A stretch of DNA of 64,000 nt, taken from assembly GCF_002003465.1 (NCBI RefSeq), contig NZ_BDDQ01000005.1, positions 1-64,000 of the forward strand. Direction: 5' to 3'. This stretch comes from Caenibacillus caldisaponilyticus (GTDB lineage Bacteria; Bacillota; Bacilli; Bacillales; Sporolactobacillaceae). Of the stretch, positions 23,772 to 31,671 are shown in pieces. Position numbers and translations under genes: made by a program. Position 1 is the first letter of the stretch; each line of letters begins with the position of its first letter. Below the pieces are notes generated by a model that did not search any database, was not told the origin of the DNA, and saw only the letters and a program-made list of their open reading frames with translations.

Positions 23772-24883
23772 ATGCGGATTGTTGTATTGGGTGCCGGTAT
23801 CGTGGGTGCGAGCGCGGCCTACCATCTCGCCTTAAAAGGAGCCGAAGTCATTGTTGTAGATAAGGGGCATCAAGGCCAAGCGACCGCCGCCGGCGCCGGC
23901 ATTGTCTGCCCTTGGCTTTCGCGTGTTGAAGACCCTGATTGGTATACTATGGCGAAGGCGAGCGCGATTTATTATCCGACTCTTGTCTCGCAATTGGAGG
24001 AGGAAGGCGAAGCCATTTGGGTTACGACCTGGTTGGCGGGCTCAGCATCAGCAAGAATCCCGAGGAGCTGAAGCGGATTCAGGAAAGGGTTTTGCAAAGA
24101 AAACAATCGACACCGGAAGTCGGTGAAGTGTCTTATTTGGAGCCCGGTGAGCCGCAAAAACTTTTTCCGCCGTTGGACCCTTCTTATGGGGCGATTCATG
24201 TAACGGGAGCGGCCCGCGTGGATGGCCGGCTGCTACGCCAAGCGCTGCTCAATGCGGCGCAAAAACATGGTACGGTTTATATCCAAGATGAAGCGCAATT
24301 GGTGACTGACAAAGAGAAAGTCACCGGGATAAAAACCAAAGATCGAACTATCCATGCGGATCGCGTCATCGTCTCGACCGGCGCCTGGACGCCTTCTTTG
24401 CTGGAACCATTAGGCATTTCCTTGCCGGTCGAACCGCAAAGGGGGCAAATCGTTCATATTCAGTCGCCGAATGAAGAAACTTCACGGTGGCCGGTGATTC
24501 TTCCGGAATCCAGTTACTACCTTCTCGCTTTCCCTGATCATCGCGTCGTCATCGGTGCGACGAGAGAAACCGGATCGGGATTTGATTATCGATTGACGGC
24601 GGGCGGCGTCCACGCGGTGTTGTCCGAGGGTTTAAGCATCGCGCCGGGGCTTGCCGATTGGACGATTCGGGAGATCAGGATCGGATTTAGGCCGATGGCA
24701 CCGAACCATTTGCCGCTGCTTGGCGCCGTCCCGCCATATAGCGGCTTGATCATCGCGACGGGATTAGGCGCTTCAGGTTTAACCATGGGGCCATATTTTG
24801 GAAAGTTGGCGGCCGAACTCACCTTAAACGAGGCGTTGGATATGGATGTGCGTCCCTATTCACCGGAACCGTTTCTAGCATGA
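23772..24883 (+). pseudogene. FAD-dependent amino-acid oxidase/dehydrogenase (DadA-like), frameshifted
   Basis: Two frames make up a complete protein of about 370 residues. The N-terminal part has the FAD-binding MRIVVLGAGIVGASAAYHLA and VVDKGHQGQATAAGAG. The rest, in another frame from about 24015, carries YDLVGGLSISKNPEEL, GAARVDGRLLRQALL, RVIVSTGAWTPSLLEPLG and the closing GLIIATGLGASGLTMGP. The break falls near 24010-24025, where one missing base would explain it; there is no homopolymer there. Family members oxidise glycine, sarcosine or D-amino acids. Start at ATG 23772 after AAGGAG. Whether the break is biological or an error cannot be decided from one sequence. Confidence 0.82.
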
Positions 24884-24907
24884 GGTGGGTAAAAAAAGAA
24901 AAAAATC

Positions 24908-24944
24908 GAGTGAAGGCTGCTTTTTGAGCGCTTCACTCTTTTTC
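24908..24944 (+). terminator. Rho-independent terminator
   Basis: GAGTGAAG (24908-24915) and CTTCACTC (24931-24938) with a 15-base loop and five T, between the oxidase-like pseudogene and the hydroxyacid dehydrogenase. Confidence 0.85.
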
Positions 24945-24971
24945 TCATCACAAGCGGTTGGAGTGGTCACA

Positions 24972-25922
24972 ATGAAAAAAGTTTTGGTGCTCGGAGAAAT
25001 ACCGGCGGTGGGTTATGACGTTTTACGAGAACACAATTTGGAAATCGATCTTGTAAAGCAAAGGCTCCCGGAAAAAGAACTGTGCAGAAGAATCCGCGAC
25101 AAAGACGCGCTGTTATGCCCGTTGTCCGCACAGATAACAAAAGAGGTGATCGATGCGGGAGCGCATTTGAAAATCATCGCCAATTTTGGGGCCGGCTATG
25201 ACAACATTGCCCTTGAGCATGCGAAAGAAAAGGGCATCGTTGTGACGAATACACCAGGGGTCTCAACCGAGGCGACTGCCGAACTGACTTTCGGGCTATT
25301 GCTTTCCGTTTCCCGCCGCATTGTAGAGGGTGACCGGTTATGCCGAACCAAAGGGTTTAATGGCTGGGCGCCATTGTTCTTTTTAGGGCGGGAATTATAT
25401 CAAAAGACATTGGGGATCATCGGCTTGGGCAAAATTGGACAAGCGGTGGCGAAAAGAGCCAAAGCGTTTGGGATGAAGATCATCTATACAAGTCGACATC
25501 GAAAAGACGCTCGGTTAGAAACAGAGCTCGGCGTCACTTTTAAGTCTCTCGATCAATTGCTGAGGGAAGCCGATTTTGTGACGATCCATACCCCTTATAA
25601 CGCCGGTACACATCATCTCTTGGACAAAGATAAATTTGCAATCATGAAAAAGGATGCCTATTTGATTAATGCCTCAAGGGGCCCCATTGTTCATGAAGCC
25701 GATCTGATTGATGCGCTAAAAAGAGGAAACATTGCGGGTGCGGCACTGGATGTTTTTGAATTTGAACCGGAGATCAGCGCAGCATTAAAAACCTTAGACA
25801 ATGTCGTTCTCACGCCGCATATCGGGAATGCGACGATTGAAACGCGGAATGAAATGGCCAAACTTGCCGCTAGAAATATCGTTCATGTGCTTAAAAATGA
25901 CATGGCGCTCACTCCGGTATAA
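24972..25922 (+). CDS. D-isomer-specific 2-hydroxyacid dehydrogenase
   Basis: A 316-residue NAD(P)-dependent dehydrogenase of the glyoxylate/hydroxypyruvate reductase and phosphoglycerate dehydrogenase family. Seen: IIANFGAGYDNIAL, the Rossmann motif LGIIGLGKIGQAVAKRA, LINASRGPIVHEADL with the catalytic arginine nearby, and VVLTPHIGNATIET with the catalytic histidine. Start at ATG 24972 after TTGGAGTGGTCACA; a longer frame from 24885 would run through the terminator stem and is rejected. Its substrate, possibly a 2-keto acid from amino-acid oxidation, is inferred from the neighbours. Confidence 0.88.
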   Translation: MKKVLVLGEIPAVGYDVLREHNLEIDLVKQRLPEKELCRRIRDKDALLCPLSAQITKEVIDAGAHLKIIANFGAGYDNIALEHAKEKGIVVTNTPGVSTEATAELTFGLLLSVSRRIVEGDRLCRTKGFNGWAPLFFLGRELYQKTLGIIGLGKIGQAVAKRAKAFGMKIIYTSRHRKDARLETELGVTFKSLDQLLREADFVTIHTPYNAGTHHLLDKDKFAIMKKDAYLINASRGPIVHEADLIDALKRGNIAGAALDVFEFEPEISAALKTLDNVVLTPHIGNATIETRNEMAKLAARNIVHVLKNDMALTPV

Positions 25923-26024
25923 AGCGGCGGGTGGCTTACATCAAAGAAGCTGATCCGCATCATGACATGACGATGAAGTTAGGATTCATAAAAAGTTCGC
26001 TGCTTTTTCATCGCAATCCGTTTG

Positions 26025-26055
26025 AGATGGCCAGGAGCGCCGGCCATCTCTTTAA
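26025..26055. terminator. Hairpin between convergent genes
   Basis: AGATGGCC (26025-26032) and GGCCATCT (26042-26049), followed by CTTTAATTT. It can serve the dehydrogenase gene and possibly the convergent amidase gene. Confidence 0.65.
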
Positions 26056-26159
26056 TTTAAAACGAATAAGGAGATCTTGCGAGGGGTGTTCAAACGATTG
26101 CCTTCACCAAATTAAAACGAATAAGGCGATCTCTACGGGGGTGAGATCAAACGGCTGCC
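26054..26159. repeat. Two copies of a ~48-bp direct repeat
   Basis: Copy A (26054-26102) and copy B (26110-26159), offset 56 bp, share AAAACGAATAAG followed by a GATCT block, a G-rich block and TCAAACG. Roughly four bases in five agree. Copy B contains the end of the amidase gene. Confidence 0.6.
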
Positions 26160-27508
26160 GCCACCCTTTCGATTTGACGGGCGAAGGCATAAAGCCTGAT
26201 TTCCTGGTGCAACGGTCCGATGATTTGCAGGCCGATGGGGAGCCCTGTTTTTGACCGGCCGCACGGCACGGAGAGCGCGGGATGACCGGTATAGTTCCAC
26301 GGCGAGGTGTTTTTCAAGAGCGCCGACCGGACCTTTAGCGTTTTTCCATTCAGGATCAATTCCCGCTGATCGATATTCGTGGGCAAAATCGGAAGGGTCG
26401 GAGTCATGAGCACGTCCGCCGTCTTAAAACAGGCCTCGACCTGTTGAGTGATTTCCTCCCTCATCCGGATGGCCCGAACGTACTCATAACCCTTTGGCTG
26501 CTTGCCTTCGAGCAAGCGTTCATAAACTTCCGGATCATAATCCTTGCTTCTTGCCTCGATCCATTTTTCATGAATGGCGTAGGCTTCGCTCTTTTGTACG
26601 ATGGGCTGCGCCCATCGGATGCTTTCCAAATCGGGAAGGCTTATGGAGCGGATTTGAGCTCCGGCCGCTTCAAGCGATTGGATGGCGTCTGCAAAGGCTT
26701 GTTGGACTTCATCGTCAACGTCGTCCAAAAAATAATCGTCGGGGATGGCGATCACGGTTTTCGACAGATCGAAATCGGCGATCACCTTTTCCACCTTCGC
26801 CCAGGTTTCATTCAGATCCACACCATGGATCATCGCTTGAAAGAGCGCGGCGTTGTCCAGAACCGTCCGGGTTAACGGGCCCACGTGGTCCAAGGAGTAG
26901 CTGAGGGGGAACACCCCGTCCACCGCCACCCGTCCGTAGGTCGGTTTTAATCCGACAACGCCGCAGCAGGAAGCGGGGATCCGAACCGAGCCGCCGGTAT
27001 CTGTTCCGACGGCGCCATAACACAGGCCCGCGGCGACCGCTGCTCCGGCTCCGCTGCTCGATCCTCCCGCAATTTTATGGCGATCATGAGGATTGCGCGC
27101 CGGACCAAAATAGGAGCGGTCCCCCATCGGCCCATAGGCAAATTCATGCGTGTGCAGTTTGCCGAGAATAACGGCGCCGGCCTCCTTTAGTTTTTGGACG
27201 ACAGCGGCGTCTTTCTCGGGAATGTAATCTTTGAAGATCCCGGAACCCATCGTCGTGCGCAGCCCTTTGGTTTCGATCATATCTTTAATGCCGATGGGAA
27301 TGCCGTGCAGCGGTCCGCGGTACGTATTCCGGTAAAGCTCTTGTTCAGCCTTTTTGGCGGCGGCCAAGGCTTCGTCCGCCGCGACCGTGATAAACGCATT
27401 TAATGCTGGATTTTGTGCCTCAATCTTTTTTAGAAGGCGTTCGGTGATTTCCACAGGGGAAATCTGTCGCGCTCTTATTTTTTGCGCAAGGGTTAAAAGG
27501 TCATCCAT
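26147..27508 (-). CDS. Amidase signature family hydrolase
   Basis: A 453-residue amidase with the Ser-cisSer-Lys triad family pattern: lysine in GIPIGIKDMIETKG, the glycine/serine-rich segment KIAGGSSSGAGAAVAAG and GTDTGGSVRIPASCCGVVG holding the serine nucleophile. Relatives include GatA, allophanate hydrolase and broad amidases; no GatB/GatC partner is nearby, so a catabolic amidase is more likely than tRNA amidotransferase. Start at ATG 27508 (MDDLLTLAQ), with GAGGG eight bases upstream, rather than ATG 27523. It follows the MFS transporter gene by 16 bases and is probably co-transcribed with it, so the carrier may import its substrate. Confidence 0.88.
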   Translation of the reverse strand: MDDLLTLAQKIRARQISPVEITERLLKKIEAQNPALNAFITVAADEALAAAKKAEQELYRNTYRGPLHGIPIGIKDMIETKGLRTTMGSGIFKDYIPEKDAAVVQKLKEAGAVILGKLHTHEFAYGPMGDRSYFGPARNPHDRHKIAGGSSSGAGAAVAAGLCYGAVGTDTGGSVRIPASCCGVVGLKPTYGRVAVDGVFPLSYSLDHVGPLTRTVLDNAALFQAMIHGVDLNETWAKVEKVIADFDLSKTVIAIPDDYFLDDVDDEVQQAFADAIQSLEAAGAQIRSISLPDLESIRWAQPIVQKSEAYAIHEKWIEARSKDYDPEVYERLLEGKQPKGYEYVRAIRMREEITQQVEACFKTADVLMTPTLPILPTNIDQRELILNGKTLKVRSALLKNTSPWNYTGHPALSVPCGRSKTGLPIGLQIIGPLHQEIRLYAFARQIERVAAAV

Positions 27509-27524
27509 GGGCACTTCCCTCATT

Positions 27525-28859
27525 TCATAGAACGGCTTCCTCGTTGGCCGAAACGGCGGACCGCTTTCCCGGTTTGACGAACAGCATCGCGATCATGCCG
27601 ATGAATGTGGCGATGGCCGCGGCCGTAAACATGGCGCCGTATCCGTAATCGCTGACGAGGACGCCCGTTAAAGTCGGCGCAACGATGGTCGCAATATTGG
27701 TGATAAAGTGGGTGATCCCGCCATACGTTCCGGCCCGAGCCGGTTCGGTATCGATCACGACCGCCCAATATACCGAATTCGGCAAGAAGTTAAAAGCATT
27801 ACCCAGCGCCATCAGAAAGAGGGCAGCCTCCACGCTGTGAACGAGCGGTATAAGAATGAAACAAACGGCGGTGAGCAAGAGGGAGACGACAGCCAGACCG
27901 GAGCGGGCAATGCGCAAGCTTCCCGTTTTCTGCCGCAACTTATCCGATATTTTCCCGCCGAGGACGACGGTAAAACAGGCGCCGATCCACGGAACCATGC
28001 CGAGATACCAAAGCGATCCGAGATTAAAATCAAACACGTCTTGCAAATATTTCGGTGTCCACGTTAATAACAGAAAGTTGACGTATTGGAAAGCAAAGTA
28101 GCCGATCGCGTCGGCGATCAAGGTCGGATTTTTGAAAAAGTCGTACCAGTGACTGGTTTTTTGTTCAGACTCCGTCAAAGTGATTTCGTTCTTGAGAAGG
28201 TCTTTATCCGAGCGGATGAGTTCCAGCTCGCCTTTTGTCACGCGGGGATTTTCTTCGGGTTTGTTCGTAAAAATTTTGGACCAAATGATAATCCAAATAA
28301 TACCGAGGATGCCGAGAAGGACGAAGGTCAATTTCCAATTGTCCGTTAGCGTCAAAAGCCCCACGGCGACCGGTGCGGTCAGCAAGGCGCCGACCGGTGT
28401 CCCGAGCAGGCCGAGCGCCGCCGCGAAGCCCCTTTCTTTAGGCGCCGCCCAGTTGGCCATGGTCCGGTTGATGGTAGAAAACGTCGGACCTTCCGAAAAG
28501 CCGAAAAGGATTCTGAAAACGGCAAATCCCACGAGAGCGGATCCGCCGAAAAGCGCGACGCCGATATCGCCGGCATAGGCGGTTCCGATTTCGAAGATGG
28601 ACCATGCCATGCCCGCGACAATCCAAACCCATTTGGGGCCCATTTTGTCCGCTAAAGCGCCTCCAATTAACGCGCCAAATAAATAGCCGTAACCAAAATA
28701 GCCAAGAACGGCGCCCCATGAAACCGCATTCAAATGAAAGTCTCGAATAATGGGTTCTGAAGCGTAGGAAATCGCCCCCCTGTCGATGTAGTTGATGATC
28801 ACCATCAGCACGACCATCGACATGATGACATAACGATAACGTCCGGCTAATCGGCTCAC
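27525..28859 (-). CDS. MFS transporter, anion:cation symporter family
   Basis: A 444-residue carrier with 12 predicted spans and a central charged loop (about 200-240). The first span carries IINYIDRGAISYASEPI, characteristic of the ACS family; also FGFSEGPTFSTINRTMANW and LLGTPVGALLTAPVAVG. It begins with GTG at 28859, with GGGGAAG seven bases upstream. It heads a two-gene operon with the amidase, which suggests uptake of an amide- or N-acyl-containing carboxylate. It is only distantly like the carrier at 13807. The substrate is unknown. Confidence 0.85.
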   Translation of the reverse strand: MSRLAGRYRYVIMSMVVLMVIINYIDRGAISYASEPIIRDFHLNAVSWGAVLGYFGYGYLFGALIGGALADKMGPKWVWIVAGMAWSIFEIGTAYAGDIGVALFGGSALVGFAVFRILFGFSEGPTFSTINRTMANWAAPKERGFAAALGLLGTPVGALLTAPVAVGLLTLTDNWKLTFVLLGILGIIWIIIWSKIFTNKPEENPRVTKGELELIRSDKDLLKNEITLTESEQKTSHWYDFFKNPTLIADAIGYFAFQYVNFLLLTWTPKYLQDVFDFNLGSLWYLGMVPWIGACFTVVLGGKISDKLRQKTGSLRIARSGLAVVSLLLTAVCFILIPLVHSVEAALFLMALGNAFNFLPNSVYWAVVIDTEPARAGTYGGITHFITNIATIVAPTLTGVLVSDYGYGAMFTAAAIATFIGMIAMLFVKPGKRSAVSANEEAVL

Positions 28860-29250
28860 ACGACTTCCCCCTCATGTGTTTTTGATTTATTTAGACAAAT
28901 AGAATTATAATACTTTAAACTCAATTTAGTAAAACGTTGTGTTTGGCGTATTCATCGGCATGTCACCGCATTCGCTGCCGCCTGATGCGGTCATGGATCG
29001 GTACGTTCTTTCCAAGAACGAGCGTGTATTGGCCGGGTTGCGGTCTCAGCGCGGGCGGCAAAAACCGCCTCCGCCGCCACCGGGGTCGGGATCATCTGCC
29101 TTCATCAATGCGTTGTGCCAGGAATTGAGATGTCTATTATGAGCATATTCAAAAAAATAACGGTGGGTGCGTATGAGTTCCATTTTCCGGAAGTCATTCG
29201 TTAAAATATAAGAGTTGTTGGTGACAACTTTAATGAAGGGAGCATGTGGG
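28860..29250. other. Intergenic region between divergent genes
   Basis: About 390 bases separating the MFS/amidase operon from the OppA-type gene. An AT-rich stretch near 28885-28935 (with aattataatac) probably holds the leftward promoter. A GC-rich block around 29050-29095 has short inverted repeats (ggcggcaaaaaccgcc). No gene was recognised. Confidence 0.4.
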
Positions 29251-30927
29251 ATGAGAGGTCGCTCACGTTGGATGGTCATCGCCAGCCTCATTGGTGCGTT
29301 CAGCTTGCTGTTGTCCGCTTGCGGATCAAACGGCGATGGCAATAAGGAAACCGGCCAGGCTTCAAAAGGTTTGGCCGATAAGCAAGTGTTGAATATGGTC
29401 TCCGATGGGGACATTTCGACCATGAGCACTTTCCATGCGACGGACGGTATATCGCTGCGGGCGCTGGAAGAAGTGCAATCCGGCTTGATGCGCTTGGATG
29501 TCAACGGAAAGCCGATTCCGGATATGGCCCAAGAAATGCCGAAAGTCAGCGATGATCAAACCGTATATACCTTTAAACTGCGTCCGGATGCCAAATGGTC
29601 CAATGGCGATCCGGTCACGGCCCAAGACTTTGTCTATGCCTGGCGAAAAATGGTGAGCAAGGATACCGCCAGTGAATATGCTTTTATTTTTACATCCGCG
29701 GCCATTAAAAACGCTAAGGAAATTACCGATCCGAACAGCAAACTATACAACAAGGTCGATCAGTTGGGCATTAAAGCGCTGGACAAACGGACCGTGCAAG
29801 TGACGCTTGAACGCCCGACACCGTTCTTTTTAAGCTTGTTGTCTTTTCCGGCGTTTTTCCCGGTCGATCAAAAAGTCGTCGAGAAGTATGGGGATAAATA
29901 TGCGAGCGAACCCGATAAGATGGTGTTCAACGGCCCGTTCACGATGACCAAGTGGGACCACGGCGTCGGCTGGACGTTTAAGAAAAACCCGGATTATTGG
30001 GATGCCAAGCATATTCATCTCAATCAAGTTAATTACAAGGTTGTCAAAGAATTTTCCACGCGGATCAATTTGTATAAATCGGGGAAAATCGATTTCACCG
30101 ACCTCAATACCGATTTGATCGGCCAGTTTGAAGGGCAGCCCGATTTACATAAAGGCGTACTGGGCAAAGGGAATATTTTCTTGCGCCTGAACGAAAAAGT
30201 TCAGGTCCTTAAAAATGAAAATATTCGCGATGCGATCTACAATGCGATTGACCGCAAAGAACTGACCGATTATCTGTTGAAGGACGGCTCGGCCCCCGCT
30301 TACTATTTTGTGGCGAAGGGATATATGAAAGGGCCGGACGGCAAAGATTTCCGTGCGGCGTATCCCGAGATCAACAAGCATTCGTTGAAGTGGGCCAAAG
30401 ATAAATGGAACCAAGGCTTGAAAGAAATCGGCAAAGACAAGGTCAATTTGGAACTGATGATCTACGAAGGCGGTTCGAATAACGATATCGCGCAATTTTT
30501 GAAAGGGCAATTGGAGAAAAACTTAAAGGGCATCCACATTACGATAAGCAAACAGCCGGTCAACGAATTTTTGAAAAAGGAAAGCGACGGGGATTATGAC
30601 ATCTCCTTGGCCAGCTGGGGCCCCGATTATCCGGACCCGATGTCCGATCTGGAAATGTGGGTGACGGGCGGCCCGTTTAATAACACCGGGTTCAGCGACA
30701 AGACATATGACGCGATGATTGAGAAGGCGAAAAACTTGGGCGCCCAACCCGAAAAACGGTTTGAGATCATGCAAAAGGCGGAAAAATTGCTGTTGGATCA
30801 TGCGGTCATCGTCCCGCTGTACCAACCCGCGTATGTCTATTTGCTCAAGCCGTATGTCAAACAATTTATTTACACCCGTCCCGGACCGAACCAAGACTGG
30901 ACCTATGCGTATATCGCGAAGCATTAA
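29251..30927 (+). CDS. Oligopeptide ABC transporter substrate-binding lipoprotein (OppA type)
   Basis: A 558-residue extracellular binding protein. The N-terminus is a lipoprotein signal (MRGRSRWMVIASLIGAF, then LLLSACGS with the lipidated cysteine). The mature part has the SBP_bac_5 pattern: VYTFKLRPDAKWSNGDPVTA, DFVYAWRKMVS, VFNGPFTMTKWDHG, INLYKSGKIDFTDLN and YDISLASWGPDYPDPMSDL. Start at ATG 29251 after AAGGGAG; a longer reading from 29215 adds an unlikely leader. No permease or ATPase genes are adjacent, so it is an orphan receptor that must share components encoded elsewhere. Followed by a strong terminator. Confidence 0.9.
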   Translation: MRGRSRWMVIASLIGAFSLLLSACGSNGDGNKETGQASKGLADKQVLNMVSDGDISTMSTFHATDGISLRALEEVQSGLMRLDVNGKPIPDMAQEMPKVSDDQTVYTFKLRPDAKWSNGDPVTAQDFVYAWRKMVSKDTASEYAFIFTSAAIKNAKEITDPNSKLYNKVDQLGIKALDKRTVQVTLERPTPFFLSLLSFPAFFPVDQKVVEKYGDKYASEPDKMVFNGPFTMTKWDHGVGWTFKKNPDYWDAKHIHLNQVNYKVVKEFSTRINLYKSGKIDFTDLNTDLIGQFEGQPDLHKGVLGKGNIFLRLNEKVQVLKNENIRDAIYNAIDRKELTDYLLKDGSAPAYYFVAKGYMKGPDGKDFRAAYPEINKHSLKWAKDKWNQGLKEIGKDKVNLELMIYEGGSNNDIAQFLKGQLEKNLKGIHITISKQPVNEFLKKESDGDYDISLASWGPDYPDPMSDLEMWVTGGPFNNTGFSDKTYDAMIEKAKNLGAQPEKRFEIMQKAEKLLLDHAVIVPLYQPAYVYLLKPYVKQFIYTRPGPNQDWTYAYIAKH

Positions 30928-31042
30928 AGTAAAAGCGGCTTTTGCTGGAAACCCAACACCTTAAGGCGTGAGGTCTAAGTAGGGGCGCCTTGGAAACCCA
31001 TTAACTTTTGGCTTCCAGGTACTCTTGACGGCGAACCGCTTC

Positions 31043-31088
31043 AATCGCCTCTTCCCATGACTCAAGCATGGGAAGGGGCGATTTTTTT
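31043..31088 (+). terminator. Strong Rho-independent terminator
   Basis: AATCGCCTCTTCCCATG (31043-31059) pairs with CATGGGAAGGGGCGATT (31066-31082) apart from one bulge, then T7. Confidence 0.93.
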
Positions 31089-31257
31089 ATGCGATGCTCC
31101 CTTACGATGGCTTAAAGGTTTTCGGCTTGTTAGCTCCTCAATTGGATTTTCCAGCTCTTCCGCAATGTAGTTCGTACGTGAAACGGGGTCACGATCAAAT
31201 TTGAAAAGTTTCGTTGATCGATTGGCTGCCGCTTTAAATGCCGGAAAATAGAGATTC

Positions 31258-31383
31258 ATTGATTGGCCGCCGGTTTTCATTGAATTCTTGGCGTTTTTCG
31301 TTGAATTTCATGCTGCTTTTGTTGAATTCCTCGCTGTTTTTGTTGAATTTTGGGCGGTTTCGGTTGAATCCATCTGGGTTTTT
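31258..31383. repeat. Six tandem 21-bp repeats
   Basis: Units start at 31258, 31279, 31300, 31321, 31342 and 31363. Each begins (g/a)ttga(a/t)t and ends in a T-rich tract, for example gttgaattcctcgctgttttt. The period of exactly 21 bases keeps a reading frame open as a 7-residue repeat (xLNxxxF) on one strand and FNxNxxx-like heptads on the other, but no gene with a ribosome binding site was found. The flanking stretches 31089-31257 and 31384-31480 hold nothing recognised. Confidence 0.85.
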
Positions 31384-31488
31384 TCATGGAACGGATGAGC
31401 CGGACATGGGTTTCCATCTCGCAGACGCTTTTACAACGACAAATGTCAATGATTTCCGGAGTTTTTAATAAAAGTTTATGAAAATATC

Positions 31489-31553
31489 TTGACAGCGCTT
31501 TCCCGTTCGTTTATTTTTTATTTTAGTTAAATAACTCATTAATTTAACTAAAA
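31489..31553 (+). promoter_or_regulatory. Promoter, cre-like site and 33-bp dyad operator of the symporter gene
   Basis: TTGACA (31489-31494) and TATTTT (31512-31517) are 17 bases apart. TGACAGCGCTTTCC (31490-31503) is a cre-like overlap with two mismatches. Just downstream TTTTAGTTAAAT (31521-31532) and ATTTAACTAAAA (31542-31553) form a perfect 12-bp inverted repeat with a 9-base spacer, of the size and layout bound by ROK-family (XylR-type) repressors. A second weak cre-like site, TGTAAGCGGTTAAA, lies at 31618-31631. Confidence 0.75.
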
Positions 31554-31671
31554 AACAAACGGAAATGGGAAAGTCATCACCAAACATCAGACGCCCGTTA
31601 TTTTTTAATCCCAAAATGTAAGCGGTTAAAAGTCCGGGCGCGTCTTTTAAACTTCAGAGAGGTGAATGGAC

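Noticed and set aside
31238-31468. Plus-strand 76-codon frame with SLNxxxF heptads
   Set aside because: It is produced by the 21-bp tandem repeat; no ribosome binding site precedes the ATG and both strands are open for the same reason.
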